Source: Dastarcus helophoroides (lineage: Eukaryota > Arthropoda > Insecta > Coleoptera > Bothrideridae). From it: a DNA stretch of 64,000 bases. The notes under the pieces were generated by a model, which searched no databases, was not told the DNA's origin, and saw only the letters and a list, made by a program, of their open reading frames with translations. The stretch lies in contig CM053327.1 of assembly GCA_028583605.1 (NCBI GenBank), positions 14,495,629 to 14,559,628 of the forward strand. The letters run 5' to 3'. A program made the position numbers and the translations under genes. Shown one piece after another: positions 38,101 through 49,700 of this stretch (positions are counted from its first letter, which is position 1; every line of letters begins with the position of its first letter).

Positions 38101-41100
38101 TTAAAATCTTAATATTTTCTTAAAATTTCAGTTTTTCTTTCAAGTTTTAATTTTTTCTCAAAATTTCGGTTATTTCTAAAAATTTGGCTACTGCAAGTTT
38201 CATTTTGAATTTTAGGTTTTCCTTTCTTTTTATAAAATTTGATTTTTTCTTAAAGTTTAGAATTTTTTTAATTGATTTTTCGATTTATTTTTTTAACAAG
38301 CATGTTAAAAAGACAAAATTTTTAGTTTTTCCCAAAATGCCGACTCTTATGAAGCTTTTTTATTCAGATTTTTCCTCAAACTCTTTATTTTTTTTTATCA
38401 AATTTTGATTTTCTTTGAAGATTTCCAGTTTTTTCAGAAAATGTGACTCATGCATCATATTCGATTTTTTTTTCAAAATTTCCACTCTTTTAATTGTCGA
38501 TTTTTCGTGTAAATGCAAGTTTGTTTTTTCAAATTTCGATCTTTTCATAAAAATTTCAACCTTTTCAAAATTTTGATTTTTTTCTCAAACCTTTCAAATT
38601 CGACTCATTCAAAATTTTGACTTTTCCTGTACATGCTGACTGTTCTCAAAATTCTAGTTTTCGTTTTGAAAAAGTTTATTATTTTTTCACAAACTTTTTT
38701 TCTCGCAATTTCGACATATTTTCGAATAATTTCATGTTGTCTAGCAGATTACATATATGTCTTTGTTCTAAATTTTCGCATTTCTTTAAAATTTCGTTTT
38801 TTTTTCCTTAGTTGCGATTTTTTCCTCAAAATTTTCATTTTTTTAATATTCGACTTATCTGTCAACAATTTCGAATTTTTAATTTTTAAAAATGTTCAAT
38901 TTTTCCTCAATATTTCTGCTATGTTATAAAAATATTGTTTTCATTTTCTCAAAATTTCGACTTACCGAATATGTCCTACTCTGTATTTTTTAAAATAAGA
39001 TATTTTTGACATTTTGGCTTTTTCGATAGTTTTTTTCTCAAAATTTTAACTATTCCTTAAAGTCTTAACTTTTATTGATTTTTTTAGGTCCAAATTCTGA
39101 AAATTTCTATTATTTTGAAAATTTTGACTTTCTTACAATAGCAGTTTTTTGCTCTTTTTTAATTTGATTTTAAAGTTTCGACAAATTTAACAAATTTTCT
39201 ATTTTTCTAACAAAATGTGGAATAAAAATTTCCAGTCATTTCTCGAAATTTCAACAAAATTAAGAAAGAATCGAACATTTGTGGATAGCGTAAAATTTTA
39301 AAATTTTGAGAAAAAAGTTCGAAATTTCGATATGAAAGTCGAAATTTGGAAAAGTAATTGAAATTTCAAAAAAAAGTTGAAATGTTGAAATTGTCATAAA
39401 TAAAATGTCAAGGAAAAAGTTGAATCTTAAGGTAAGAAGTCATAATTTCGAAAAAAAAATTCGAAATTTTGTAAACCTGTCAACTTCAAAGAGAAACATG
39501 AAAGTCGCGAAAATGAAGAAAATTTTTGTCACACATGCGGCACTTTTCTGCAGACGCGAAATTTTTCGACAGAAGCAAAATTTCACAAAAAAAACTTTAG
39601 TAAAAAGAGCGAACTTTCACGAAAAACGTTAATTCCGCGACAAATGCGAAATTTTACTAAAACAAAATACGAAATTCTACGTTAGAAATGGGTTTTTTTT
39701 ATAACGGATTAGAATTCCGGCACAAAAGTTCAAATTCTACGAGAAAAGTTTAAGATTTCGAAATAAAAAGAGTAATACATTGAAAAATCAGTTTAAAAAA
39801 ATGAAATTGTAAACAAAATTTCGACCTCTAAATGGAAATTTTAGGAAAATAATGTTCACAGATTGAAACGGCAAAAAAAATGAAAAAGTGGCATTTCGCG
39901 AAAAATCATAATTATTATAAATGTACAGTTTTTAAAAATAGTTTCCGAAATCATAATCGAATTCAAAAATAAGTGATTAAGTTTGAAATATTTAGAAAAA
40001 GACAGAAGTTTTTAGAAAAAAGTGTAAATTTACAACCAAAATTTCACAAAAACATATGATAATTGGGATTTTGCAAAAATACTCTCTAACTTTTTTTAAA
40101 AACTCTCGATATTTTGTGTAATATTAAATCGAATTTAAAATAAATGTTTAGGCAAAAATACAAAATTGAAAATTTAGTTTAAATTTCGTGAAACTCACAC
40201 CTCAAGATTTATAAAAATAAGCAATGGCACGTTTAAAGTCGAAATTTCAGGTATAAAATTACACATTCGAGGGATTTCCTATTTGTTAGAACCTAAGAAA
40301 TATAAATTAGCTTCCCAATTAAAAAAAAAACAAAACACGCCCGTGCATGACAAACTGTAGCAATAATAATAGAAATGTAGATTTATCTTAAATTCAATTT
40401 ATAAATTTCAAATCTTCCGAGTTATCTAAAATGTAAAGTTTCTCTGCCAAAGGTTTGGTCAATTTTACACTGAAAACGGAATTGTAGCACAGTCAAAATT
40501 TTTCGGTTTTTCCCAATTTATTTTGATTTTCAATAATCGAAAACCGAAAGTTGAAGATCGCGGTTTCTAAAAATCTTTTGTCTATTGTTAGTGCAGGTTA
40601 TTCTCTTTCAGGTACGCCGGAATATTTAGCCCCGGAGATCATCCTTAGCCAGGGTTACAACAAGTCTGTCGATTGGTGGGCGTTGGGAGTTTTAATGTAC
40701 GAAATGGCAGCCGGATATCCGCCGTTTTATGCCAGGGATCCCATGAAAATCTACGAGAAGATCGTTACGGGGAAGTACATGTCACCTCCTCACTTTTCCA
40801 GAGCTCTCAAGGATTTAATATTGAACATTTTACAAGTCGATAGATCGAAAAGGTAATAAATTTAGATAATTCGTCGGATTTCGGCCCAAGCACTTTTTGC
40901 ACCTCACTTACTACTTAAAGAAACTCGATGAAAACCCCTGAAAATATTTGAATCGAAGCAAGTCTAAAAAAACGCTTAATGCGACTCCTCATGTCTCACT
41001 CAAGTGACCAAATTTAAAATTCTAGGTTTGGTTTGTTAAAGAATGGTGCCAGAGACGTCAAAAATCACGATTTTTTCAAAGGCTTCGATTGGGATGCACT

Positions 41101-41245
41101 GTTAAAAAGAACGTGCTCCGTGCCATACAAACCAAAAGTATCCAACGACTGCGACACGAGCAATTTCGATCGATATGAAGAACAACCTCTGAAAACTAGC
41201 TCACAGGATCAGTTTCAAAGAGAATTTGCCGTTATCGTTGTATAA
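35129..41245 (+). CDS. cAMP-dependent protein kinase catalytic-subunit paralogue
   Basis: Three exons, 35129-35807, 40612-40852 and 41026-41245, join in phase (TGC G|GT ACG; AAA AG|G) to 379 residues. This AGC-family Ser/Thr kinase follows PKA-C throughout: [14 protein letters not shown] (Gly loop), YALKML (ATP-binding Lys), YRDLKPEN (catalytic loop), [13 protein letters not shown] (activation loop with the phosphorylatable Thr), [21 protein letters not shown] and a C-terminal [10 protein letters not shown] tail. The metal-binding motif reads DYG instead of DFG. The tail ends REFAVIVV rather than the FxxF that normally docks in the N-lobe. The first ATG in frame is 35129; upstream the frame stays open to 35084, so more N-terminal sequence could come from another exon. 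Exon 1 alone covers the N-lobe to the activation loop, and a 4.8-kb repeat-filled intron follows. It is clearly PKA-like, but which paralogue is uncertain. Confidence 0.9.
35808..40611. other. Intron 1 of the PKA-like gene, repeat filled
   Basis: The donor is G|GTAAGC and the acceptor TTCTCTTTCAG. The segment 35860-37250 is plain AT-rich DNA. From 37280 to about 39250 it is the T-rich form of the degenerate TTTCGACTTTT repeat, and from about 39290 to 40320 the A-rich form, with a sharp switch between them. No nested gene was found. Confidence 0.6.
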
Positions 41246-41273
41246 GTCGACAGTTTTCATGTATAATTAAGCG

Positions 41274-41279
41274 AATAAA
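41274..41279 (+). terminator. Poly(A) signal after kinase exon 3a
   Basis: AATAAA lies 29 bp after the TAA of the proximal terminal exon. It would allow transcripts to end before the second, distal terminal exon. Confidence 0.55.
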
Positions 41280-41747
41280 AGTTTGAATTTTTAACGAAAG
41301 TCATTTTCGATAAGTTGTTCTGTTGACAATATCTAATTCTGAATATTGTATGTCGATAAATGTTTGGATCTCTGGCACCCTTTAAATCAAGATCTCAGAT
41401 CCATCACTACTTTCAACGCGATGAACGGTTTTGTTTTCAATCAACATCATTATGTTTCATCTATGTGTCTTATTAGACAACTCGTAGGTATTTGAGGTCA
41501 GATTTTAAAGGGTGCTAAAGCAAAATTCATTAAGATTTAGCGCTCATATAATACATAATCTCACCTATGATCAAAAAATATTCAGAATTAGATACTGTTG
41601 ATCCTTTTCAAACTATGTTTCTGATACCGAGTAAGAAAAAACTCGTTTCACCATTATAAACTATTATATTGTACTAATAAATGATTTTTCCTTTTAAAGG
41701 TGATCTGACTCGTCTGTTTTAAAATCCGTAAATAGCACATTTTTTAG

Positions 41748-41976
41748 GTATGGTACTTTATCAAATGGAAGCAAAGATATCAAAAGCCACGAATTTTTCG
41801 AAGATATGGACTGGAGTGCCGTTTTGCAGAGAAAATATTTGCCTCCATATAAACCGATCGTTTCGGGTAAATACGACACCAGCAACTTTAGCACGTATGA
41901 AGAATCACCCTATAAATACAGCAAACACGAGCATTGCAGGGAAGAATTTAATCTGAGCGCCTTTTCGAGGATTTAA
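41748..41976 (+). CDS. Second (alternative or duplicated) terminal exon of the PKA-like gene
   Basis: After an acceptor TTTTTTAG comes an open frame of 229 nt in the same phase as exon 3a (41026-41245), ending in TAA at 41974-41976. It encodes RYGTLSNGSKDIKSHEFF..., DWSAVLQRK, PPYKP, YDTSNFSTYEESP and ends REEFNLSAFSRI. This is the PKA C-terminal tail again, aligning end to end with exon 3a at roughly 45 percent identity. The intact frame and splice phase after that much divergence suggest it is used, as an alternative last exon giving a different AGC tail. A remnant of a tandem gene duplication that lost its upstream exons is the alternative. No second copy of exons 1 or 2 lies between the two. 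Confidence 0.75.
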
Positions 41977-42074
41977 AACTAAAACGTTAAATTTAGGAAA
42001 TAAGTTGTAACATAATCTGAATTAAAGGAATTTAGAACGATTTGATTTAATTTTTACATCCCGAACCCACAAAA

Positions 42075-42080
42075 AATAAA
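42075..42080 (+). terminator. Candidate poly(A) signal after kinase exon 3b
   Basis: AATAAA lies about 100 bp after the stop of the distal terminal exon. It is in an A-rich context, so its significance is modest. Confidence 0.35.
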
Positions 42081-42124
42081 AAATTTGTATGCTAAAGAAT
42101 AAATCATACCTATTCTCATCCTAA

Positions 42125-42250
42125 CTAATAATATTTAAATGCGAAAGTGCGTTTGTCTGCTTTTTACAGCTCAATTACTGAAGCGATTTGGATGGAAATT
42201 AAGACAGGATCGGTTGTAGGAAAACTGTTGCAGATCTCCCAAACTAGAGA
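42125..42250 (+). mobile_element. Second copy of the AAATGCGAAAGTGCGTTTG repeat head
   Basis: The segment begins ATTTAAATGCGAAAGTGCGT and continues with TTTGTCTGC, then GAAGCGATTTGGATGGAAAT. It shares its head with the repeat at 20935. The GAAGCGATTTGGATGRAAT phrase is typical of widely dispersed arthropod elements. Only about 120 bp can be followed before the degenerate repeat takes over. Confidence 0.45.
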
Positions 42251-44124
42251 CCGACCAGAGTTTCGGTTTATGTTTCGGCCAAAAAAACTATTTTTGGTCG
42301 AGTTTTAGTTCAGTCGAAACTTCAAATTTAAATTCGAGCTTTCAAAAAAAAACCTAAAATTTTCAAAGAAAACTCGCCACTTATAAATCGAAATCGAGAT
42401 TTAACTTGATACATAGTTTAATGTTGAAATTTAAGAAAGAAATAAATTTCAAGCTTAAACTAAGAAGTTTGGAAGTTTCATAATAAAGTTGGAATTTACA
42501 AAAAAATAGCCAGAAATTAAAAACAGGAAATAATTTAAAACCATCTGAATAAATTGAATTTGAAACTGGAATTTCGGAAAAATGTTACATATTTCGAAAG
42601 GCGAAATTTAAAAATTGTCACAAAGAAGTCTAAATTTCAAGTTTGAAGTCAAAATTTTGGAGAAAAAGTTAAAAATATAAATTCAGAAACCCAACATTTA
42701 AAAAAAATCATAGTTTATGTAATAAAAAAAACTAAAATTACTATTTCAAAGAGAAAATGCTAATGTTTTTCGTAGTTCTTACTTTTAAAACCAAGTTTCA
42801 CTAGAAGCTTTCTAAAAAAACTTAAAATGTTTACTTTACAGTCCAAGATTTTTGAAAGAAATCCAACATATCGGGATATAATTTTGAATTAAAAATATGG
42901 ATATGAAACTTTTTCTTCTTTGGTCTCAAAATTTTGCCTTTTAATTATTAAAGTAATATAAAATGTTATAGAAAAAATTCAAGTTTTAACACGCTTTACT
43001 TATTTCGAAAAACCAAATCGAAATTTCCAGAGCAAGTTTGTATTTCGAGCTTTAAGTCAACTTTTTAGAGAAAAGAATAAGGTTTTAACCCAAAATTTTG
43101 CAAAAAAACTCAACATTTTTTAAAAACTCCTGCTTTATGTACACCATATGTTTTTTTTTTAATTTCAAGTGCCTAAATGTTCACCTTAATCTCAAACATT
43201 CGAATTTTTTTTAAGCTTTCTATATTTCAATTCAAGATTTCATCAACAACCACTTGAAGTTTCTTGAAGAATTTATATTTTAAATTTAAAGTCGAAGCTT
43301 CAAGGAAAATTCAAGATTTTGAGATTGAACTTGAAATTTTGAAAAAGAACTTGAAATGTTGAAAAAGAAATGTGATTAAATTTTTCAAAATTTTGCTTTT
43401 TTTACTGTCGTTAAGTTACTGCTATAACAAAGTATTCACAACTCTTAATCTGTGCTTAGCAATTCTTATTACATATGTGTACTTTTAAATTGATTATTTT
43501 TCAAAATCTGCTAGTGTTCTGATTATGGTTTTCTTTACAAAATGCTCTTACTCGTGCTCAGTCTTTAATGATTTACATTTTTAGAAGTTTCCTTATTAAA
43601 AAACATGATTTTAAAATTTTAATTTTAAATTTATGGAGAATTTAAAATTACCATTCATAGTGATTTCTTTTTTTACTGAATCTTGCCACTAGAACAAACT
43701 TTATCTTTTCTTATAGGCGCCAAACTGGAATTTTGTAAATTTGAGAATACCCAATAAGAAGAATTCAACTAATAGAATTCGATAACAGAAGGCTACTAAA
43801 GGAATTATCTTATGAAGGTTTTTCAAAAATTAAGATCAGTATACTTGGATGGTCATAGAATATGCGTTAATATTCCGCATGTATTTACAGTCATTTTTTA
43901 TGCTAATAATTTTCTTTCATTAGTTGCCTCATTATCAAAAATCTTTACGATTGTTGACTGAAAAAAATCTTTTAATTAAGGATATTAATTAATTCTTCAC
44001 GAGCAATTTGAATGTCCTGTAATTAGAAAATATTTCATATACATGATTTGGCAACAGTTTCCCAAAATATCAAAAAATAATTTTATGCTCGACCTTAAAA
44101 ATTACAAAATTAAAATTTCTGTGG

Positions 44125-44166
44125 AAAGGTCACCTCACGATAGGATATTTCCGTGAGGTGACCTTT
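44125..44166. repeat. Perfect 15-bp inverted repeat with AAGGTCA half-sites
   Basis: The arms AAAGGTCACCTCACG (44125-44139) and CGTGAGGTGACCTTT (44152-44166) are exact reverse complements around a 12-nt loop. Each arm contains AAGGTCA, the half-site bound by nuclear receptors of the FTZ-F1/ERR type. It could be a hairpin in RNA, a palindromic binding site, or the core of an old foldback element. Confidence 0.6.
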
Positions 44167-44412
44167 ATATGTATTTTAAAAAATGTAATGTTAGAAAAAA
44201 ATATTTTTACTTTTTAGGTTTGGAATTAATTTTATTCTAGATTTTTTAGATGCTAACCATTAATACATATTTTTTAATACTTTTCCTTACTTCAAACATA
44301 AAATATCCTTTTCGACTGCGTTCGATTTTCTCCAAAGGCTAAGAATAAAGAGAGAAAATTGCGATTTGAAGGTTAAAATTTTCTTTGTACTCGAATGCAA
44401 CAAAGGTGAAAT

Positions 44413-44595
44413 GTGCGTTTTGTTTTGGCAGATAAGACCATGTGCAGACGTAAAATGGTATTTTTAGAACAAACCTGGAAGCGGGCCAGAGATTTCTGCG
44501 AAAACCCGATTCATTCGGGGTCGCCTTTCAAACGAAGGTTCATCAAGTGCGCAAAACGACGTGGGGAATTTCCCTTGATGCGTCCGAATTTCTAA
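44413..44595 (+). other. Unassigned GC-richer 60-codon frame
   Basis: The frame is rich in Arg, Lys, Phe and Cys (KRARDFCENP, KRRFIKCAKRRGEF) and stands out from the AT-rich surroundings. There is no clear acceptor or donor and no known motif. It may be an isolated exon or a mobile-element scrap. Confidence 0.15.
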
Positions 44596-46672
44596 GCAAT
44601 TTGCCAAATTATTTACACATTTGACAAATAAAATGAAGTACCTCCGAATTGTTTTATTGTTTCGCAATCAAGAGAAATATTTTTCACAGTGAATTCCACT
44701 GTTTTTTTGTTTGCTGAGGTCGTTAATTGAATAAATATTTATTAAGTGGATGCAAATGTTATTAACTGGCTAATACTCGAGACGTACCTATTTGCCGATG
44801 AGTTCTGAGTTTTATGAATATCAGAGAAACATGTGATGCCAACAGAAATTTATTCAACTATGTCCTGTTCCATCATCTATTTTTCTTCATAGATCTCACT
44901 ACCCTCGAGTTTCTACAAGTGCACTGGACCTACTCTGACTTTGGACTTGGTTAGGAAATTCCTTAGTTTGCACATTTTTTATAAATAACAACCTAAATGC
45001 CGACAAATGTTTATAATATGCTCGGAAATTAAATATTGCTGTTTGAGCACGAAACATTAATTTTGTGGATGCGTCGCATCGTTATTTATTTTTTAGGATT
45101 CGTAATTTCAATTTTGTCAGAGCGTCTCAATATAATTTTCACTACCATTATTAACAATTTGATCATTTTCAGCAGAAATTGACTTAAAATATAAAAGAAT
45201 CTTAAAAGTGGAATTTTAGGTGTATTTATTTTTCTGAATTTTTTCTACATAAATGAAATTATTTCCATATTAGTTTCAGGTGTAGGTAAGTACAACTAAT
45301 TATGCTGATAAATAGTTACCTAAATTATAAATAATACAAATAAAAATTTGATCATTAACTAGCGATTTTTGCCCTAGCCAGTCTGCACCTGCACTAGCCA
45401 GTCTGCATTGTATCGTGATAAGCGTTTGTTGACCTATGAAATCGTAAAGTGTTAGTTGGAATCAGCAGCGCCATGTTAGTTTCTTCGAAAAAGTCGAATA
45501 TTTTTTTCCATCTTCTGTTTACTAAACTTTGCGAATATCTAATTAAAATTAATGAGTAGAGGCCGGATTTTAGGTAAAATCCTATGATCCTACCTTTACA
45601 CCTTTTTAGAAATTTTAGGAAAAACGAGATAATCGGAATTGAAAAGTCGCAATCCGTAGAAAAAGTCGAAAATTTACAAAAAAAAAACCTAATAATTTAC
45701 ATTAATACATAAATAAAAATTTCAATCGGGAATAATTTTGAAATTAAAATACAAATTGCAAAACAAGTGTTTCTAAAATTTCGAGAAAAAAATTTACATT
45801 AATCAAAATTTTAGATAAAACATATGTTTACCTAAAATTTTGACTTTAATATCAACATACATATAGACTTTTTTCTCAAAATTTTGGAAAGTCTTTTTTA
45901 ATAAATACTATTATTCCGGAAATGTTGACATTAATTTATGTATTAAGTGAATTATTATTTTTTTCAAATTTTGATGTTTTGTTACGGATTCTAATTTTTC
46001 GGTTTTAGTTTCAGGTTTCAGGCTTGAAATTTAGATTTTTAACTTGAATTTTTGACTTATTGACTATGTTCTCGAAATTTATCTGATCCCGATTCGACAA
46101 ACAAATATCGTGGGTGGTGACCATTTTAAAATTGCTTATTTTAGATAACAACTAATACTATTAAAAAACATAAAAGAACTTCATGTGACACAACAAAACT
46201 TTAATTTTGTTGACCAGTGCAATGTGAAACTCTACTTCAAATTTCCAGAAAAAATAGAAATTTTGAATATTGATACTTCATGAAAACAGATTCTATTTAG
46301 AATCTCAAATTATTCCCAAAGTGTATCTTTTTTTTTTTTTTTGAAAGGAAGCTTTCTGCCTCCAAACCTTGAAAGTTCAAATATTTCGACTTTAATACTA
46401 CAATTTCAACTTCACCCACAAAATATTTACTTGACACTTAATTTGAATTCATTATTGAAAATTCCACTTTAAATTAAACAAAAATGGTGGAGGCGAATGG
46501 AGAAAAAATATAGGATAGGAAAAGAAAACTACAAAAGCAATATAAAAAACTGCGTAGATATAAAATCTTGCAAATATAATTAATGTACAAATAAAATACA
46601 TTTGCATACTCCCTCCTAAAGTGAAACAATCAAATTAAATTTTCAGTAAGAAATGTTTTAACATAAAACATA

Positions 46673-46678
46673 TTTATT
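46673..46678 (-). terminator. Poly(A) signal of the NPAT-like gene
   Basis: AATAAA on the minus strand, about 50 bp after the TGA at 46729-46727, marks a short 3' UTR. Confidence 0.55.
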
Positions 46679-46726
46679 TTATAAAAATATTTCCCCAATC
46701 GAAAGAATATTTCCTATTTTATAGAT

Positions 46727-49700
46727 TCAGCTGGAACCATGCAACTTATTTAAAAAAAGGTCCACATCAATTTTTTTTAGTAATTCCTGGCATTTGTCAG
46801 GCTTGCTTCTCTTTTCCACTTGGCTGTCTTCCAGGATGCTCCCTTTTCGTTTTCTCGAACTGAAAATACAAAAAATCAACCTTTTTATAGAAACTTCAAC
46901 TTAAATCTTAAAACTGAGTCTAATGTCGAAATTTTTACTGATCGCGGCATAATTTTGCAAAATATATAAAGAATTACAAATTATAATCCAAAGCAGAATT
47001 GTAATTATTTTAGGCTGTATGACTTGGAAGTCTAAGAAAAAAAGAAACATATTTTCCATTTCTCTAACTTCCCCATTTATAAAAGCCTCAATACGCCACA
47101 TTAACGTAATGTTTAAAAAAATATTTCAATTTTCCGTGCTTCTAACATTTGTCCAAAATTTCATGAACTGGCAACGTTATTACGGCGTCATAACTTTTAA
47201 CTGTATGTGTTACTGATTTTGATACACACTACTTAAAAATACTTTTGAAATTTGCTTGGCCAGTACACCGTTTCGGTCTGATATAACGCGTAAAGAACAA
47301 ACCCGTTATTAGAATTCTGTAAGGAAAGATAAAGATGGGTATATTTTACACTGTCTCAAGGCTTTATTCTAGCTCCACGAATGCTCTTATCAAAGCATGA
47401 CCACGCATTCGGCTGCAAACTGCATACCGGCCGACACACTAGCTAGATACTGCATCCATACCTTATAAAAAGCTTGATAAAAGAGTGTCGCATTAAATAA
47501 GAAATACATCTTTACGTATTAATTAATTCTATTATCTGCATACCCTGAGCACATATTTTACGATGTTGTTTTCTTTAATCATCCGGCCCGGCGAAAAATA
47601 AAACAAAAACTATAAAAAATAAATTATGGCATAAACCTGTATAAAAATAATCCTGGTGTGATGAAAAGTATTAATTTTAATCTGAAATTTCAAATTTCAT
47701 CCTGGTATTACGATTTTTTTTGTCAAAATTTGGATCTTAAAACTTCACAAAGTTTTTACTTTAGTTTTTCAATTTGGAACTTCTATTCAAAATTTGACTC
47801 CTTGTGTGTAAACTTTTTCGCAATCTGATTTTTTTCTTAACATTTCTACACTTTAATCATAAAATTTCCCGTTTAAACTAAATATTTTATTTTTTATTTA
47901 GAAATTTGAACATTGAACTAAAAAATCTAGTTTATTCTGGAAACTTTGACTTTAAATTCGGAAGTTAAAATTTAAGGTCGAAATTGTTCAAAGAATTTCA
48001 AAAACTAAATTAAAAGTTTCCAACGGGTGGGCCGCCAGGCGATGTTTTATTTAATGCAGATTCAGTCTGGTCGTAAGTCGATGAAGAAATAATGCCAATC
48101 GGTGCCAGGTGGCATGTGTGCTGCACATATAGCCTTATCATTTTCCCAGTTGTTGAATCTAATAGGATATGAAGCGATTTATCACCTTCCTAATGAAGGA
48201 GATACACATAAATTAATTACAATTAGTTCCTCTTTCCCTTTTGCATCACACCAGAGTTTGCTTTGTCACTCTTATTTGTAAGGCATCCCGAAATAATGTA
48301 CTGGCCAAGCCAATATAAGATTGGAAGCTTGGTAGTGTCTTTTTAAGAGCATTAATCTATCAAATACACCTGTCTTCTTGTAACCACTGCAGAATATACA
48401 GTCATACTTATCCAAGCCGATCCTCTATAAAACGGAATTAGGTCTATGATGGACATTTTGAACGTCTTGTTTGCTTTCTATAATTTACCAGTTCTTGTAC
48501 AAGCCTGAAAACTCTAAAACGGGATGAAATTTTAGACCCGTCCTGTTCCGCTTAGACAGGTTTAACTTAATACAATTCCAGTGTCCCGCTGGCCACATTT
48601 TGGGAAACAATGATTCAAACAAATCTCGAACAATAGCTTACCTCTTAGGTGAGGCGACTTCGTCCGGGTTTTCCTCCCGCACGGATCCGATTATCGCGTA
48701 ATTCATCAGTTCATCATCACCGCTACTTAGGTTCCTCTCGACAGATTCTTCACTAGATGTAAAGCTGCTCGAACTCATTGGAAGCTCCAGCTTGCCATCC
48801 TCGGAACTCCCCAGCAACGTTACGAAAGGCGTCCACTTGATCAGTCGCTGCACCTCGGCGTTTGCCGCCTCCAAATAGACATTGGCGTTTATGTCTTTCT
48901 TCAACAAACTTAAGTCGTAATCTTCAAATTTTCCTCCTTTGCCGTCATGCTCAATCCGAAGGTTCTCGTCTTCAAAGGTGACTATGTTAAACCGAACAAG
49001 AATCGTGTCAGCAGATTCTTTGCATTCGATTGCTTTAGCGGTTTTAAGAGTTTCAGCATTTTCCACAGTTTGATCGTTGCCCAAATTCCGATCACTGTAG
49101 ATTTTCTTCGGCGATTTATTTGGCACTAAATGGATTCCTCTCTCTTTGAGATCGTTCACCAATTTTTCCGCTTCTCTATCGCATTCCTCCGGTTTATTCC
49201 CTGTATTCGTAGTTTGGACTCCGCTGGTTTCCCCCGGACAAGTGATGGTCGCATTTTCATCTACCCGATTGATCGGTACAGAAACGGTTTTTGCGTGCGT
49301 CTTTGGTGCCTCTAACATTTTTTCTGGTTCGGAGAGAATTTCCGCGCGTTTTGGTTTTTTAACATTACTTGCCGCAGGTAATTCGCTGCTATTTGGCACA
49401 ACTTCTTTGACTGAACTACTCTTTGCGGATTTACTTTCCGGCTTGACTTCCGCTTTATCCAAAATTTGGGTTTTCCCTTTGTGGCTGCTACTTTTGAGTT
49501 TGACGACGCTTTTGCACTTTAACGTATCATTTTCTATTTTTGCTTGGGGGATTTCGTCTGTGGTCGTTTGATTTCCCATTGATTTGTGGGGACTCTTACG
49601 CGCGCTGCTTTCCTCTGTGACTAAACTTTCCTGTTTTTGTGTTGTTTGATTATCAACGTGTTTATTTTCATGATTTTTCCGAGAGGTTTCTAATTCTTGA

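Larger units (their letters stand above)
42290..46620. other. Intergenic region, largely degenerate repeat
   Basis: The repeat is strong at about 42290-43400 and 45600-46110. Between these lie a perfect 15-bp hairpin (44125-44166) and a GC-richer patch with a 60-codon frame (44413-44595). No supported gene is present. Confidence 0.5.

Noticed and set aside
38184..38929. Hydrophobic Phe-rich frames that look like membrane proteins
   Set aside because: They are pure T-run repeat translation inside the kinase intron.
41694..41956. Frames overlapping kinase exon 3b in other frames
   Set aside because: The frame opened by the TTTTTTAG acceptor gives an unmistakable PKA tail; the others are shadows.
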